In this document: positions 36,532-45,449 of the stretch, in pieces | Layout of the letters: each line of letters opens with the position of its first letter | Position numbering within the stretch: the first letter of the stretch is position 1 | DNA from: Rhodoglobus sp. | Lineage (GTDB): Bacteria > Actinomycetota > Actinomycetes > Actinomycetales > Microbacteriaceae | Assembly (NCBI GenBank): GCA_025464445.1 | Contig: JAODLY010000055.1 | Location: 1-64,000 of the forward strand | DNA length: 64,000 nt | Direction: 5' to 3' | The notes under the pieces: generated by a model | Databases searched by the model: none | What the model was told of the DNA's origin: nothing | The model's input: only the letters and a program-made list of their open reading frames with translations | Position numbers and translations under genes: made by a program

Positions 36532-38090
36532 CCCCGAAGCCGGGTCGGCCGTGTGGCCGCAAGACGGATTGCCGCCCAGGAGGTCGCGATGCCGAGTGCG
36601 AGGAAGACGGCGACGAGCAGGATTGCCCCGCCCGGCGGCGCCCAGCGCGGAGCGAGGAACAGCTCGGGCCAAGGGCCGTGGGCGCCCACCGCATATCGAT
36701 GCAGTACGGAAGCGAACGCATAGGACTGCGCAGCCGCCCACGCGACCCCGGTGCCGAGAATCAGAGTGCGGGCGATGTCAGGGGGCAGGGAGTCGAAGCG
36801 CTTCGCGAGCACGGTACCGGCGCCGATGAGGAGGATCGCCAGAAGTGGTAGCGCATAGCGCCCCTGCCAGATGAATCCGCCCCCTCTGATGAAAGCGGCC
36901 TGCGCCAATGCAGGCAGGATGACGAATGAGCCCGCGAGTACGGCAACGAACAGCCGCTGCCTGGTCTTCAGCAGAAGCAAGGACGAGATGACCAGTCCAC
37001 CGATGAGGAGCGTCCACAGGATGTACACCTCGGTCGGCGCGGCCGTGTCCAGCCAGCCGAAAACACCCACCATCTCGCGCATCTGGTTGCCCAGCTGCGC
37101 GAGCATAAGGAAGAACCCTGTGACCGGGGATGCTCCGAAATACGGGACTTCGGTCGCAGTCGTCGCGGGGTCGACGTGGGCGGCGAGAGAGTTGGACGTG
37201 AGCACCCATATCACCGCGAAGATCGCGGACGCCGCAATCACCCCGGCCGCGATGCGCACAGCAGTCGACCGGATGAGCATCCGCAGCCGATCGCGGTCGG
37301 CTAGCAGCAGTGGCGCCAAGACGGCGACGGCGACCCACAAGGGCGACAGTCCCCGCATGTTCGCTGCGACAAGACCGGCGACGGCCGCAATCGCCGACCG
37401 GCTGGTGAGGAGGCGCGGGTCCGCTTGGATCACCACGCTCAGGATGGCAGTGAAGGCCGCCAGGGTGGCGGCGATCTCCACCGAGTTGGGATTCACGGTT
37501 CCCGACAGGAACAGGACCATCGGTGTGATCGTCACCCCGAGGGCGATGAGCGGCAGCGCGCGGTGCCGCCACGTGGAAATCATCATCGCAGCGAGTGCGA
37601 GGAACCCTGCAGCAATCACGGCACTCACGATCCGCATGGCATAGACCCCCGACGAGTCACCGCTGAGGAGCGTCGGCCAGCCGACAAGTAGGTAGTACAG
37701 CGGATTGTAGAGACCGGCTGTAGTCGCGGACTCGACGATGGCATCGGGGTCACCCGGAACCCCAGGAATACAGTCCGCTGTCGCATCCTCATTGTTCGCT
37801 GTGCAGGTCTGCGCATGGGTCCACGCGACGTACTCGGGAACGTCGACCTTGGTACCGTCGCGGCCGAAGGCTCCCGAGTACTCTCCCAATGCGATAGATG
37901 CGGCTTTCACCATGTGCGCGGGCTCGTCGGGCGCGGCAGCGATCGGGGTAGCGAGGGACCAGAGCACGGAGAGGCCGGAGAGCAACACCCATGAGACGAA
38001 AAATGTGGCGAGCATCCGTCGTCCACGCGGGCTGGCATCGACGGCCTCGTCGGGGATTGTCGCGGCCGGAAATGGCGCTCGTGCTGGCAT
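36528..38090 (-). CDS. DUF2142 integral membrane protein (GT-C-like)
   Basis: This 520-residue protein has about 11-12 helices. APDEPAHMVKAASI after the first helix carries the Asp-Glu pair seen in GT-C glycosyltransferases, and GLYNPLYYLLVGWP matches their second loop. DUF2142 proteins occur in surface-polysaccharide loci and are probably lipid-linked-sugar transferases, but none of this is shown directly here. ATG 38090 was chosen because TACGAT lies seven bases upstream; a GTG two codons earlier is the alternative. Confidence 0.75.
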   Translation of the reverse strand: MPARAPFPAATIPDEAVDASPRGRRMLATFFVSWVLLSGLSVLWSLATPIAAAPDEPAHMVKAASIALGEYSGAFGRDGTKVDVPEYVAWTHAQTCTANNEDATADCIPGVPGDPDAIVESATTAGLYNPLYYLLVGWPTLLSGDSSGVYAMRIVSAVIAAGFLALAAMMISTWRHRALPLIALGVTITPMVLFLSGTVNPNSVEIAATLAAFTAILSVVIQADPRLLTSRSAIAAVAGLVAANMRGLSPLWVAVAVLAPLLLADRDRLRMLIRSTAVRIAAGVIAASAIFAVIWVLTSNSLAAHVDPATTATEVPYFGASPVTGFFLMLAQLGNQMREMVGVFGWLDTAAPTEVYILWTLLIGGLVISSLLLLKTRQRLFVAVLAGSFVILPALAQAAFIRGGGFIWQGRYALPLLAILLIGAGTVLAKRFDSLPPDIARTLILGTGVAWAAAQSYAFASVLHRYAVGAHGPWPELFLAPRWAPPGGAILLVAVFLALGIATSWAAIRLAATRPTRLRG

Positions 38091-38097
38091 GACCACG

Positions 38098-38103
38098 ATC
38101 GTA
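38098..38103 (-). promoter_or_regulatory. -10 box for leaderless DUF2142 gene
   Basis: TACGAT on the minus strand, seven bases before ATG 38090. Confidence 0.45.
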
Positions 38104-38180
38104 TCCTGAAGGTCTCGGGTCGGCCTTCGTGGTAAATTGTCGCTTCTGCAAGACTCGGCGCGACAGGGGCCAATTTCTCA

Positions 38181-40010
38181 ATGAATGCGATTGGTGAGCG
38201 TCGTGCCGCATTCGTCGTCCTGGTTCTTGCCCTGACCGTAGCGGTGGGCGTCGTACTCGACGTCATCGGGTTGGCACCGTGGGTGCTTATCGCTTCGACT
38301 TCTGCGACGGTTGTCCTTGTCCTGGGCCAACGGATGGCGTGGATACCCGCAGTGGCTGCTGGGATCGTGCTGCTACTCGCGTTCGACGCCGTCTTCGTGA
38401 GGGTCGCCCAGCCGATCGACCTGGGCCTGGCGGCAAAGAACCGCCTCGTCCTCGTCGTCATCGCGACGCTCGCGCTCGTAGTCCTGTGGTTGTTGCGCCG
38501 ATCACTACGACTGGTCCGCACCGGGGCCGCCCGCCCGCTCTTCTTTGCGTTAGCTCCCCTCCTGGTGGCGGCGGTCGCGGCGGTCGCAGTCGCCGCCGCA
38601 TCCAGGGGAACGCGGGTCGCCTGGTCGATGCAGAATGACGCCGTCTGGAACACGATGATGGCGAGGGTCGTCTGGAGCGACCAAGGTGCGAGTCCCGAGC
38701 ATCCCAATGTGTCGCCGCTGGTTCAGGCCCTGCTCGCGGGGGCGTTCGCACCTGGCCGCGAGGCCGTCCCCATGGCCGACCTGCTACAGCACGACGTGAC
38801 CCGGCAAGCCGAATTGTGGCTGCTTATGGTGTTCGCCTCGGGAGCGCTCGCTGCACTTGTCGCCTGGATCGGATTGCGTCGGCTTGCCCCGGTTCCGCGC
38901 GCGCTCGCGGCGTTCGTCATCGCCTTCCTTCCCCTGTCGTGGTACGGCGCGGGATACGCGTTCCAGTTCGGGTTCTTCAACGCGACAATCTCGCTGATCG
39001 CCTTGCTGTGTGCGTGGATCGGGTGGACGACTGCGAAAGATGGGCGGTTCGGCTCCATCGTCATCCTCTCGGGTTCGACAATCGTTCTCTTGGCGACCTG
39101 GGCTCCCCTCGGTATCGTGCCCATCATGCTTGGCATCGGAGTGCTCGCGTGGGCGCCGCGGGATTGGTGGCGCAGCATCCGTCGCGCTCGAGCAGTCGGG
39201 CTGGTTGCAGCCCTGGCGGTCATTCCGCTGTACCTGCTCGCCGTGACTCTTCCCGACATCCTGCGTGACGGCAAAGGCCTTAGCGCCAACGGCGGCATCA
39301 TCGCCATCAGCCCTTGGCATGTGCTGTTGGTTGGGGCCGTTGCACTCGCCAGCTCGGCATGGATCGCGTTCCGTTCACCCGGCAGGGATCGCGTGCCCTT
39401 CGTCGGCGTAGCCCTTGTCGGCGTGGCTTCCGCGGTTGCGCTGAGTTACCTCATGCTGCAGCGGTCCGGGCAGGATTCCCTTTGGGGCTATTATCCCCAG
39501 AAGCTCTCCTGGCTCGTGGCTACACTCCTGGTCATAGTTATCGCCGTCACTCTCGTGGATCTTGCGCCGGTCCGCCCGCGCGCGCGGAGGGGTTGGCTCG
39601 CCGTTGCGGCTATCGTCGTGGTCATTCTCATTTGCTTGCCGCGGCCAACAACGACGGTGGCGGCGATTCTCGCGTCCGCGCTCTCGCCCGCACCCCAGAT
39701 TGTGCCCGACCCGACCATGGAGCGGCTGTTCATCGCATCGGATCCGTCGCGCCTCAACATCTTCGCCAGGTATGCATCGCCCGGCGAGGATGCCTTCGCG
39801 AACGGGTGGCTGTTGCAGCAATACGCGAAGTCCGGCCAGGACCCCGTGCGGTCGTTTGCGTATACCCTCGACGGCACGGATCCTGTTCAGGTCTGCGCGT
39901 TGGCAGGGACCAAGCGAGTCGATCTGGTCGTTCGTACCAAGGATCCCGAGCTCGGTGCACTCCTGTCGGGAACATGCCCCGGCGCGCCGATGAAGGTAGT
40001 CGTTGACTGA
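38181..40010 (+). CDS. Multi-pass membrane protein, possible GT-C
   Basis: This 609-residue protein has about 12 helices and a C-terminal soluble part of roughly 100 residues with two or more Cys (CALAGT, GTCPGAP). The loop WSMQNDAVWNTMMARVVW followed by SPLVQALLAGAF has the position and acidic character of the first GT-C loop, but I do not recognise the family with certainty. It overlaps the next gene by eight bases and is probably co-transcribed with it. A TAAATT box at 38133-38138 could give a leader of about 40 bases. Confidence 0.6.
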   Translation: MNAIGERRAAFVVLVLALTVAVGVVLDVIGLAPWVLIASTSATVVLVLGQRMAWIPAVAAGIVLLLAFDAVFVRVAQPIDLGLAAKNRLVLVVIATLALVVLWLLRRSLRLVRTGAARPLFFALAPLLVAAVAAVAVAAASRGTRVAWSMQNDAVWNTMMARVVWSDQGASPEHPNVSPLVQALLAGAFAPGREAVPMADLLQHDVTRQAELWLLMVFASGALAALVAWIGLRRLAPVPRALAAFVIAFLPLSWYGAGYAFQFGFFNATISLIALLCAWIGWTTAKDGRFGSIVILSGSTIVLLATWAPLGIVPIMLGIGVLAWAPRDWWRSIRRARAVGLVAALAVIPLYLLAVTLPDILRDGKGLSANGGIIAISPWHVLLVGAVALASSAWIAFRSPGRDRVPFVGVALVGVASAVALSYLMLQRSGQDSLWGYYPQKLSWLVATLLVIVIAVTLVDLAPVRPRARRGWLAVAAIVVVILICLPRPTTTVAAILASALSPAPQIVPDPTMERLFIASDPSRLNIFARYASPGEDAFANGWLLQQYAKSGQDPVRSFAYTLDGTDPVQVCALAGTKRVDLVVRTKDPELGALLSGTCPGAPMKVVVD

Positions 40011-41262
40011 GCGGGGGCCGCGCCGCGCAGAGGGGCTCTCGATCGTCACGGGCGCTACTGTCATCGCCGGTCTCGGGGCCTATGCGATCACTACCCTCAT
40101 CGCGCGCGGCCTCGGCGACGACTATCACCTTTTCGCGATTTTCTGGTCGGTCCTCTATCTAGTTGCGGGAGCCCTTGCCGGCGTGCAGCAGGAGGTCACG
40201 AGGGCCACCGGCCCGCGCTCCGTGAACGGTGGCGTGGTTCGCCCCGCGAACGTGATCGCGTTTTCATTGGCCGCCGCGGTCGTCGCCGCCCTCGTGGTGG
40301 CCGCGACCAGCCCCGTCTGGGCACCGTCCGTCTTCGGCGCCAGCGCGATGCAGCTGGTGCTGCCGCTCTCAGTCGGCACCGCCCTGTACCTCCTGCTCAC
40401 CGCCGCGACCGGCACGATGTATGGGACATACGCGTGGCGGCGCCTCGCCGCGTTCATAATCCTCGACGTGGCCTTCAGGCTTCTGCTCGTGGCCATTGGG
40501 CTCGCCCTGGGTATCGGGGTCGTGGGCCTGGCGTGGGCTGCAGTCGTGCCCTTCCTGCTGGTCATCCTTACCGTAGTCGTGCCGGCCCGTGACGAACTCT
40601 TCGCCAGGACTCGGCTCGATGTCGGGTATGGCGCCGCCACGCTCAACGTGTTGCGCACGGTGATCGCTGCTGGTTCGGCGGCGGTGCTCGTGAGCGGCTT
40701 CCCGCTACTGGCGGGGATCACGACCCCCAATGGTGCGCCCTCCCAGCTCAGCGCTGTTGTGTTCGCGCTGACCATCACCCGGGCCCCGATTGTGATCGCC
40801 ACGCTCTCGCTCCAAAGTTATCTGCTGGTGCAGTTCAGGGACCACCCTGAGCGGACCCTGAGGCTGCTCGCCGTCATTGCCGTCGGGATGGCCGCCGTGG
40901 GCACCTTGCTCGCGCTGCTCGCGTGGTGGATCGGCGCCGACGTCATCGTATGGCTCGCAGGGGAGGGATTCAGACTTCCTGCTGGCTACGTCGGCCTATT
41001 GGTGGCGACATCCATAGCTACAGGATGGATCATGATTGCGGGCATTGCCGTGCTCGCGCGGGGCAGGCACACGGCCTATTCGGCAGGCTGGTTCGTGGCT
41101 GCGGCAGTTGCTGTCCTGCTCATGTTTGTGCCCGGTGACCTGTTCACCCGCTCAGTGGTGGCCCTAGCCGTTGGACCTCTTGCCGGACTTGTCGTTCATC
41201 TCGTCGCCTTGCTCGGCCGTTCCCGAAGCCAGTTCCTGCTGCGCGATCCTCAGGTCGAGTAG
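40003..41262 (+). CDS. Wzx/MATE-like polysaccharide flippase candidate
   Basis: This 419-residue protein has about 12 helices and starts LSIVTGATVIAGLGAYAITTLIARGLGDD, in the style of MOP-superfamily exporters (Wzx, RfbX). These flip lipid-linked repeat units across the membrane. The TTG start at 40003 overlaps the previous gene by eight bases. The last 99 bases, including the final helix, are antisense to the DUF2304 gene. The name is inferred from topology, N-terminal pattern and setting. Confidence 0.65.
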   Translation: MTERGPRRAEGLSIVTGATVIAGLGAYAITTLIARGLGDDYHLFAIFWSVLYLVAGALAGVQQEVTRATGPRSVNGGVVRPANVIAFSLAAAVVAALVVAATSPVWAPSVFGASAMQLVLPLSVGTALYLLLTAATGTMYGTYAWRRLAAFIILDVAFRLLLVAIGLALGIGVVGLAWAAVVPFLLVILTVVVPARDELFARTRLDVGYGAATLNVLRTVIAAGSAAVLVSGFPLLAGITTPNGAPSQLSAVVFALTITRAPIVIATLSLQSYLLVQFRDHPERTLRLLAVIAVGMAAVGTLLALLAWWIGADVIVWLAGEGFRLPAGYVGLLVATSIATGWIMIAGIAVLARGRHTAYSAGWFVAAAVAVLLMFVPGDLFTRSVVALAVGPLAGLVVHLVALLGRSRSQFLLRDPQVE

Positions 41263-41574
41263 CGCGACCTCTTCGGCGAGGACTCTCGTTTGGTTCTCGA
41301 GCTTCGTCAGTTCTGCGCTGTGCTGGATGCACACGAGGAAGAGAACTGCGATGCTGACGAAGAAGACCATGTTCGTCGGCAGGCCGATACCGACGAGCTT
41401 GGCCGCCCATTCGAGCAACCCCGGGAAGACCCCGACGACGAGCGCGAGCGCGCCGGCGACGAGCCACCAGATCGCATGGCGCTCCCTCAAGCGTCCGCGG
41501 CGGAGCATCTCAACCACGACGATCAGGGTGAGCAGGGCCGAACAGATCCCGAATATATAGCTGGCGATGCTCAT
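41164..41574 (-). CDS. DUF2304 small membrane protein
   Basis: This 136-residue protein has three helices (about 4-22, 36-54 and 66-84; IASYIFGICSALLTLIVVVEMLRR, then WWLVAGALALVVGVFPG) and a C-terminal coiled coil (SAELTKLENQTRVLAEEVALL). DUF2304 proteins are usually encoded beside DPM-like GT2 genes, as here, and may anchor or regulate them. ATG 41574 overlaps the GT2 stop (ATGA, 41571-41574). Its last 32 residues are antisense to the end of the flippase gene. Confidence 0.8.
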   Translation of the reverse strand: MSIASYIFGICSALLTLIVVVEMLRRGRLRERHAIWWLVAGALALVVGVFPGLLEWAAKLVGIGLPTNMVFFVSIAVLFLVCIQHSAELTKLENQTRVLAEEVALLDLRIAQQELASGTAEQGDEMNDKSGKRSNG

Positions 41575-42299
41575 GACTCGATTGCCTTCGCAGCTGGAGG
41601 ACGGGCCAGAGCGAAGGTGAGCGCGACTATCGCCCTCCCGAGGTAAAGGGCCGCCTTGATCGGGTGATGAGAAGGCGTGCCGCCCGAGCGCACGCGCATC
41701 GACGCTGGCACCTGGCGGATGGTGTACCCGGCCCGTGCCGCCATCACGAGAGCCTCGATGGTGTCTCCCAGATATTCGGCAGGATAGTGCTCGGCGAAAA
41801 GACGCACGGCACGGGGCCCACTCGCCTTCAACCCTGAGGTCGTGTCGGTGAGTCTGGTCTTTGCGACGCGGCTCAGGATCGCCGCCAGCATCCACATCGT
41901 CCAGCGACGCGGCCCCCTGACCGAATAGTTACCCTTACCTGCAAAGCGCGCGCCGATCACGAGATCCGCGCCTGCCAGCGCTTCGAGAAGGGCGGGCACA
42001 TTTCGCGGATCATGCTGCCCATCGGAGTCGATCTGCACGACGTTGTCGTACCCGTACCTGAGGGCGTATTTGAATCCGAGCCGCATGGCGCCGCCCACGC
42101 CGAGGTTGAAGGGCAGAGTAGCGACCGTCGCCCCAGCCGCACGCGCCACATCACCTGTCGTGTCGGTCGAACCATCGTCGACCACAAGGCAACCGACGCC
42201 AGGAAGGGTCGAAAGCACCTCTGCCACCACGCTCCCCACCGACGCATGCTCGTTGAGTGCAGGCATCACGATGAGAGTACGGCCGAAGGTGGTGGGCAT
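41571..42299 (-). CDS. GT2, dolichyl-phosphate-mannose-synthase-like
   Basis: This 242-residue protein has the DPM1 pattern: LIVMPALNEHASVGSVVAEV, VVDDGSTDTTGDVARAAGA, NLGVGGAMRLGFKYAL and QIDSDGQHDP with the DxD motif. It ends with a moderately hydrophobic segment rather than full helices. It probably charges polyprenyl phosphate with a hexose and works with DUF2304 downstream. TAATAT lies seven bases before the ATG, so the unit may be leaderless. Confidence 0.83.
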   Translation of the reverse strand: MPTTFGRTLIVMPALNEHASVGSVVAEVLSTLPGVGCLVVDDGSTDTTGDVARAAGATVATLPFNLGVGGAMRLGFKYALRYGYDNVVQIDSDGQHDPRNVPALLEALAGADLVIGARFAGKGNYSVRGPRRWTMWMLAAILSRVAKTRLTDTTSGLKASGPRAVRLFAEHYPAEYLGDTIEALVMAARAGYTIRQVPASMRVRSGGTPSHHPIKAALYLGRAIVALTFALARPPAAKAIES

Positions 42300-42306
42300 G
42301 GAGGAA

Positions 42307-42312
42307 ATATTA
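42307..42312 (-). promoter_or_regulatory. -10 box for leaderless DPM-like GT2
   Basis: TAATAT on the minus strand, seven bases before ATG 42299. Confidence 0.5.
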
Positions 42313-42335
42313 CCGGCTATGCGCGGCGTTCCTGG

Positions 42336-43226
42336 CTAGCGGCCGCGGACGCTCGCCATGTGGGAAGCCAGGGCGATCGCCCCCCGACGATCACCCCGCA
42401 GGATGGCACCGGGCAACTGACTGGCAGCGTGGAGACGCGAGCTCAAGTGGGCGTGGGCCGTCCGTGCGGCAACATTCCAACCCCGCGCGCGCATCCGGGC
42501 CGCGATCTCGGCAAAGAACGTCCGCTCTTCAAGGAACCTCTTGTCGTTTCCACCGGTCCATGTCGAAGCGCTTGCTCTGTGCCGTCGGTACTCGAACACC
42601 AGTTGATCGTCGACGATGAGTTCGCCGTCGCGTTCCGCGATCTCGAGCTGTAGCGCGAGGTCCAGGACGATGTCGTAGTCTTCGCGGAAGCCGTGCGATC
42701 TGAGCGCGCTGAGCTTCCAACAGAGCGAGGGGAAGTATGTCCAGTTTCCACGCAGCAGGCTGACGGCGAGTTGCTGGCCTGAGAGGCGCAGGGGCATTCG
42801 GCCCCGGGGGCGGTACGCGGCCTTCACCCGGTCAGCCAGGGGTCGGCTGCGGTCGCCATCTGCGTCGATCGTCGTGACGCCCGGCTGGATGTAGTCCGCG
42901 TCGGGGAACTCCACGAACAATTCGCTGAGCCGCTCCACATACCCTGAAAGCATGACGTCGTCGCATCCCATGATGACTATGTGTTCGGCGCGCGCGAGTT
43001 CTATGCAGCGCTGGAAGTTGCCGCTGATGCCCAGATTGACCTCGTTGACGACATATTCGACCCTGGAATCGTTCAGACCACCAAAGTACGCCGCAGGCTC
43101 AGAGCTGGGGTAGCGATCGTCAACCACAACGAGACGCCACTCGCCTCGCTGTGCTCGCACGCTTTCGACAGCGATTTTCAGGTGCTCCACGCTGCCGTAG
43201 AACGGCATCATGATATCGATCGCCAC
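42336..43226 (-). CDS. GT2 glycosyltransferase
   Basis: This 296-residue GT-A protein has AIDIMMPFYGSVEHLKIAVESV, VVVDDRYPSSEPAAYF, NEVNLGISGNFQRCIELA and VIMGCDDVMLSGYVERL with the acidic CDD in place of DxD. The start is GTG, five bases after a TAGGCT box. It ends 36 bases before the DPM-like gene. Donor and acceptor are not known. Confidence 0.8.
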   Translation of the reverse strand: MAIDIMMPFYGSVEHLKIAVESVRAQRGEWRLVVVDDRYPSSEPAAYFGGLNDSRVEYVVNEVNLGISGNFQRCIELARAEHIVIMGCDDVMLSGYVERLSELFVEFPDADYIQPGVTTIDADGDRSRPLADRVKAAYRPRGRMPLRLSGQQLAVSLLRGNWTYFPSLCWKLSALRSHGFREDYDIVLDLALQLEIAERDGELIVDDQLVFEYRRHRASASTWTGGNDKRFLEERTFFAEIAARMRARGWNVAARTAHAHLSSRLHAASQLPGAILRGDRRGAIALASHMASVRGR

Positions 43227-43234
43227 GCCAGAGC

Positions 43235-44356
43235 CTATCTCGCCCGATTGCGTGATCGGCTCGGGTGAGCCACTGAGAGGGCCGAGCGGAAGCCGTCAAG
43301 CGTCTCCGAGGCGACCCTGCTCCAGTTGAACTCGCCCGCGCGTCGAATCCCGGCATCGTGGAGCTGGGAACGCAGGTCGGGCTCCGTCACCAGACGGGTG
43401 ATCGCGCGGGCGATTGACGCGATGTCAGCGGGATCGAAATAGATCGCCGCATCGCTGGCCACCTCCCTGAACACGGGGAGATCGGAGATCACGACCGGGA
43501 GGCCGGATCCCATGGCCTCGAGGATCGGCAAGCCGAACCCTTCGGCAAAGGACGGGACGGCGAGTGCGGTTGCGGTGCTCGCGAGCATCTCGAGCTCATG
43601 TGGGGCGACCCAGACGCGCAAATCAACCCATGGTTCGAGACCCAACTCTCGCACAATCGGCAGGAGCGGGTCATCTCCCCGGCTGCCGGTGACGACCAGG
43701 TGAGGACGGATGGAGGCGTCGACGAGCGCGAGCGCTCTCAGGAGCCCGTCGAAGTTCTTGTGAGGCCGCCGATTGCCCATGGCAAGCAGCAGGTCGGTGC
43801 GCCTGGTCTCGGTCGTCGTCGGCGACGTCGGCGTCCCGGCCAGATGGACAACCTGCAGCCGGTCCTCGGGAAACCGCAGGTAACGAACGATCTCGTCCGC
43901 CGACACGCGGCTGTCTGTGAGTACCCACGCGGCGTTGCGCGACGCGAGGCGCTCCATCCACTTGACCGGCTCTGTGTACGCCGGTGTCGTCATGTACTCG
44001 GGATGGCTGAAGTAGAGCATGTCGTGGATGGTGAGCACCGTGGGAACCCGCGACCGCATCGGGCCCAGCGTCGCTGGGCAGTGGATGAGATCCACGCCCA
44101 GTCGCCCCGCCCATCGCGAGACCGCAAAGAGCTCGCCCCGTGCCCAGGCAATGCGCTGCTCCCCGCTGATGCCGGAGTCGATGACATCTCCGGGAAACCA
44201 GGAATGGTCGAGTCGGGAGCCCTCGCGGCTGGCCAGACCGACGAACGTGAACTCCTCGGGAACCGCACCAAGTGCCCGATAGAGCTCGCGGGTATATGTC
44301 TCCATGCCGCCCTTGCTGCCTGTGTATGACAGCATGTCGACGAGCACGAGGGGCAT
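43235..44356 (-). CDS. GT4-family glycosyltransferase
   Basis: This 373-residue GT-B protein has SKGGMETYTRELYRALGAV, LAMGNRRPHKNFDGLLRAL (donor-domain start) and PSFAEGFGLPILEAMGSGLPVVISD, the EX7E-type region. ATG 44356 was chosen because TAGGAT lies eight bases upstream; the long in-frame extension before it has no family sequence. It ends eight bases before the next GT2 start, so the two probably form one transcript. Donor unknown; mannose or a GDP-deoxy-sugar is possible because gmd genes are divergent from it. Confidence 0.83.
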   Translation of the reverse strand: MPLVLVDMLSYTGSKGGMETYTRELYRALGAVPEEFTFVGLASREGSRLDHSWFPGDVIDSGISGEQRIAWARGELFAVSRWAGRLGVDLIHCPATLGPMRSRVPTVLTIHDMLYFSHPEYMTTPAYTEPVKWMERLASRNAAWVLTDSRVSADEIVRYLRFPEDRLQVVHLAGTPTSPTTTETRRTDLLLAMGNRRPHKNFDGLLRALALVDASIRPHLVVTGSRGDDPLLPIVRELGLEPWVDLRVWVAPHELEMLASTATALAVPSFAEGFGLPILEAMGSGLPVVISDLPVFREVASDAAIYFDPADIASIARAITRLVTEPDLRSQLHDAGIRRAGEFNWSRVASETLDGFRSALSVAHPSRSRNRAR

Positions 44357-44364
44357 GTGTCCAA

Positions 44365-44370
44365 ATCCTA
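44365..44370 (-). promoter_or_regulatory. -10 box for GT4 gene
   Basis: TAGGAT on the minus strand, eight bases before ATG 44356, opposite the gmd promoter. Confidence 0.5.
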
Positions 44371-44419
44371 CCGACACTCCTGAACTCTCTGCGCTGAGGG
44401 GCAGTAGTCGGTGCCTCGG

Positions 44420-44425
44420 TAGAGT
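44420..44425 (+). promoter_or_regulatory. -10 box for the gmd pair
   Basis: TAGAGT gives a leader of about 33 bases ending in GAGGAG at 44455-44460, five bases before the ATG at 44466. This is a normal leadered promoter, unlike its divergent neighbour. Confidence 0.45.
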
Positions 44426-44465
44426 GGTGCGGATCGAGATGCGATCACCAGGCTGAGGAGAACCA

Positions 44466-45446
44466 ATGAAACGCGCGCTGATCACGGGGATCACGGGCCA
44501 GGACGGGATGTACCTGGGGGAGCTCCTGGTCTCTAAGGGATATGAGGTCTATGGCCTCGTGCGCGGCCAGAACAACCCCAAACTCGAGATCGTCCGCGCC
44601 CTCTTGCCCAGCGTCAAACTCCTCTTCGGTGACCTCACCGACCTGTCCAGCCTCCTGCGTGCACTTGATGTCTCCCGGCCGGATGAGATCTACAACCTGG
44701 GAGCAATCTCGTTCGTCGCATACTCGTGGGAGAACGCGTCTCTCACCACTGATGTCACTGGCAAGGGCGCCCTCAACATACTCGAGGCAACTCGACTCCA
44801 CTCCGGCGATGACCTTGGCAGGATTCGCTTCTACCAGGCCTCGAGCTCAGAGATGTTCGGAAAAGTCCAGGAAGTCCCGCAAAAGGAGTCCACCCTGCTG
44901 TGGCCGCGTTCGCCCTACGGGGTGGCGAAGGTCTTCGCCCACTACATGACAATCAACTACCGCGAGTCGTATGGCATGCACGCGTCATCCGGCCTGCTCT
45001 TCAACCATGAATCGCCGCGCCGCGGGCCCGAGTTCGTCACGCGCAAGGTCTCGCAGGCCGTAGCGAGGATAGCGCTGGGCAAACAGGACAAGATCGTCAT
45101 GGGCAACCTTGACGCGAGCCGGGATTGGGGATTTGCCGGCGACTATGTCGAGGCGATGTGGTTGATGCTGCAGCAGGACCAGGCCGACGACTACGTGATC
45201 TCGACCGGCGAGACCCACACCATCCACGAACTGTTGGATGTCGCGTTCCACCACGTCGGCATCGACGACTGGCGGCCACTCGTCGAGCAGGACCCCGCAT
45301 TCATGCGCCCCGCCGAGGTGGACCTGCTCGTCGGCGATCCCACCAAGGCCGCAACAGTGCTCGGCTGGAAGCCCAAGGTCGGGTTTGAGCAGCTTGTCAC
45401 GATGATGGTCGAATCGGATCTCGCCGAGCAGAAGAGCCTCGCCTAA
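44466..45446 (+). CDS. gmd: GDP-mannose 4,6-dehydratase
   Basis: This 326-residue SDR makes GDP-4-dehydro-6-deoxy-D-mannose, the branch point to GDP-rhamnose, -fucose, -perosamine or -talose. [10 protein letters not shown] (8-17) binds NADP. The catalytic Ser/Glu lie in SSSEMFG (Glu129), with Tyr151 and Lys155 in [23 protein letters not shown] is the Gmd signature. A GAGGAG site precedes the ATG. The second dehydratase-like gene follows after three bases. Confidence 0.9.
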   Translation: MKRALITGITGQDGMYLGELLVSKGYEVYGLVRGQNNPKLEIVRALLPSVKLLFGDLTDLSSLLRALDVSRPDEIYNLGAISFVAYSWENASLTTDVTGKGALNILEATRLHSGDDLGRIRFYQASSSEMFGKVQEVPQKESTLLWPRSPYGVAKVFAHYMTINYRESYGMHASSGLLFNHESPRRGPEFVTRKVSQAVARIALGKQDKIVMGNLDASRDWGFAGDYVEAMWLMLQQDQADDYVISTGETHTIHELLDVAFHHVGIDDWRPLVEQDPAFMRPAEVDLLVGDPTKAATVLGWKPKVGFEQLVTMMVESDLAEQKSLA

Positions 45447-45449
45447 CTC

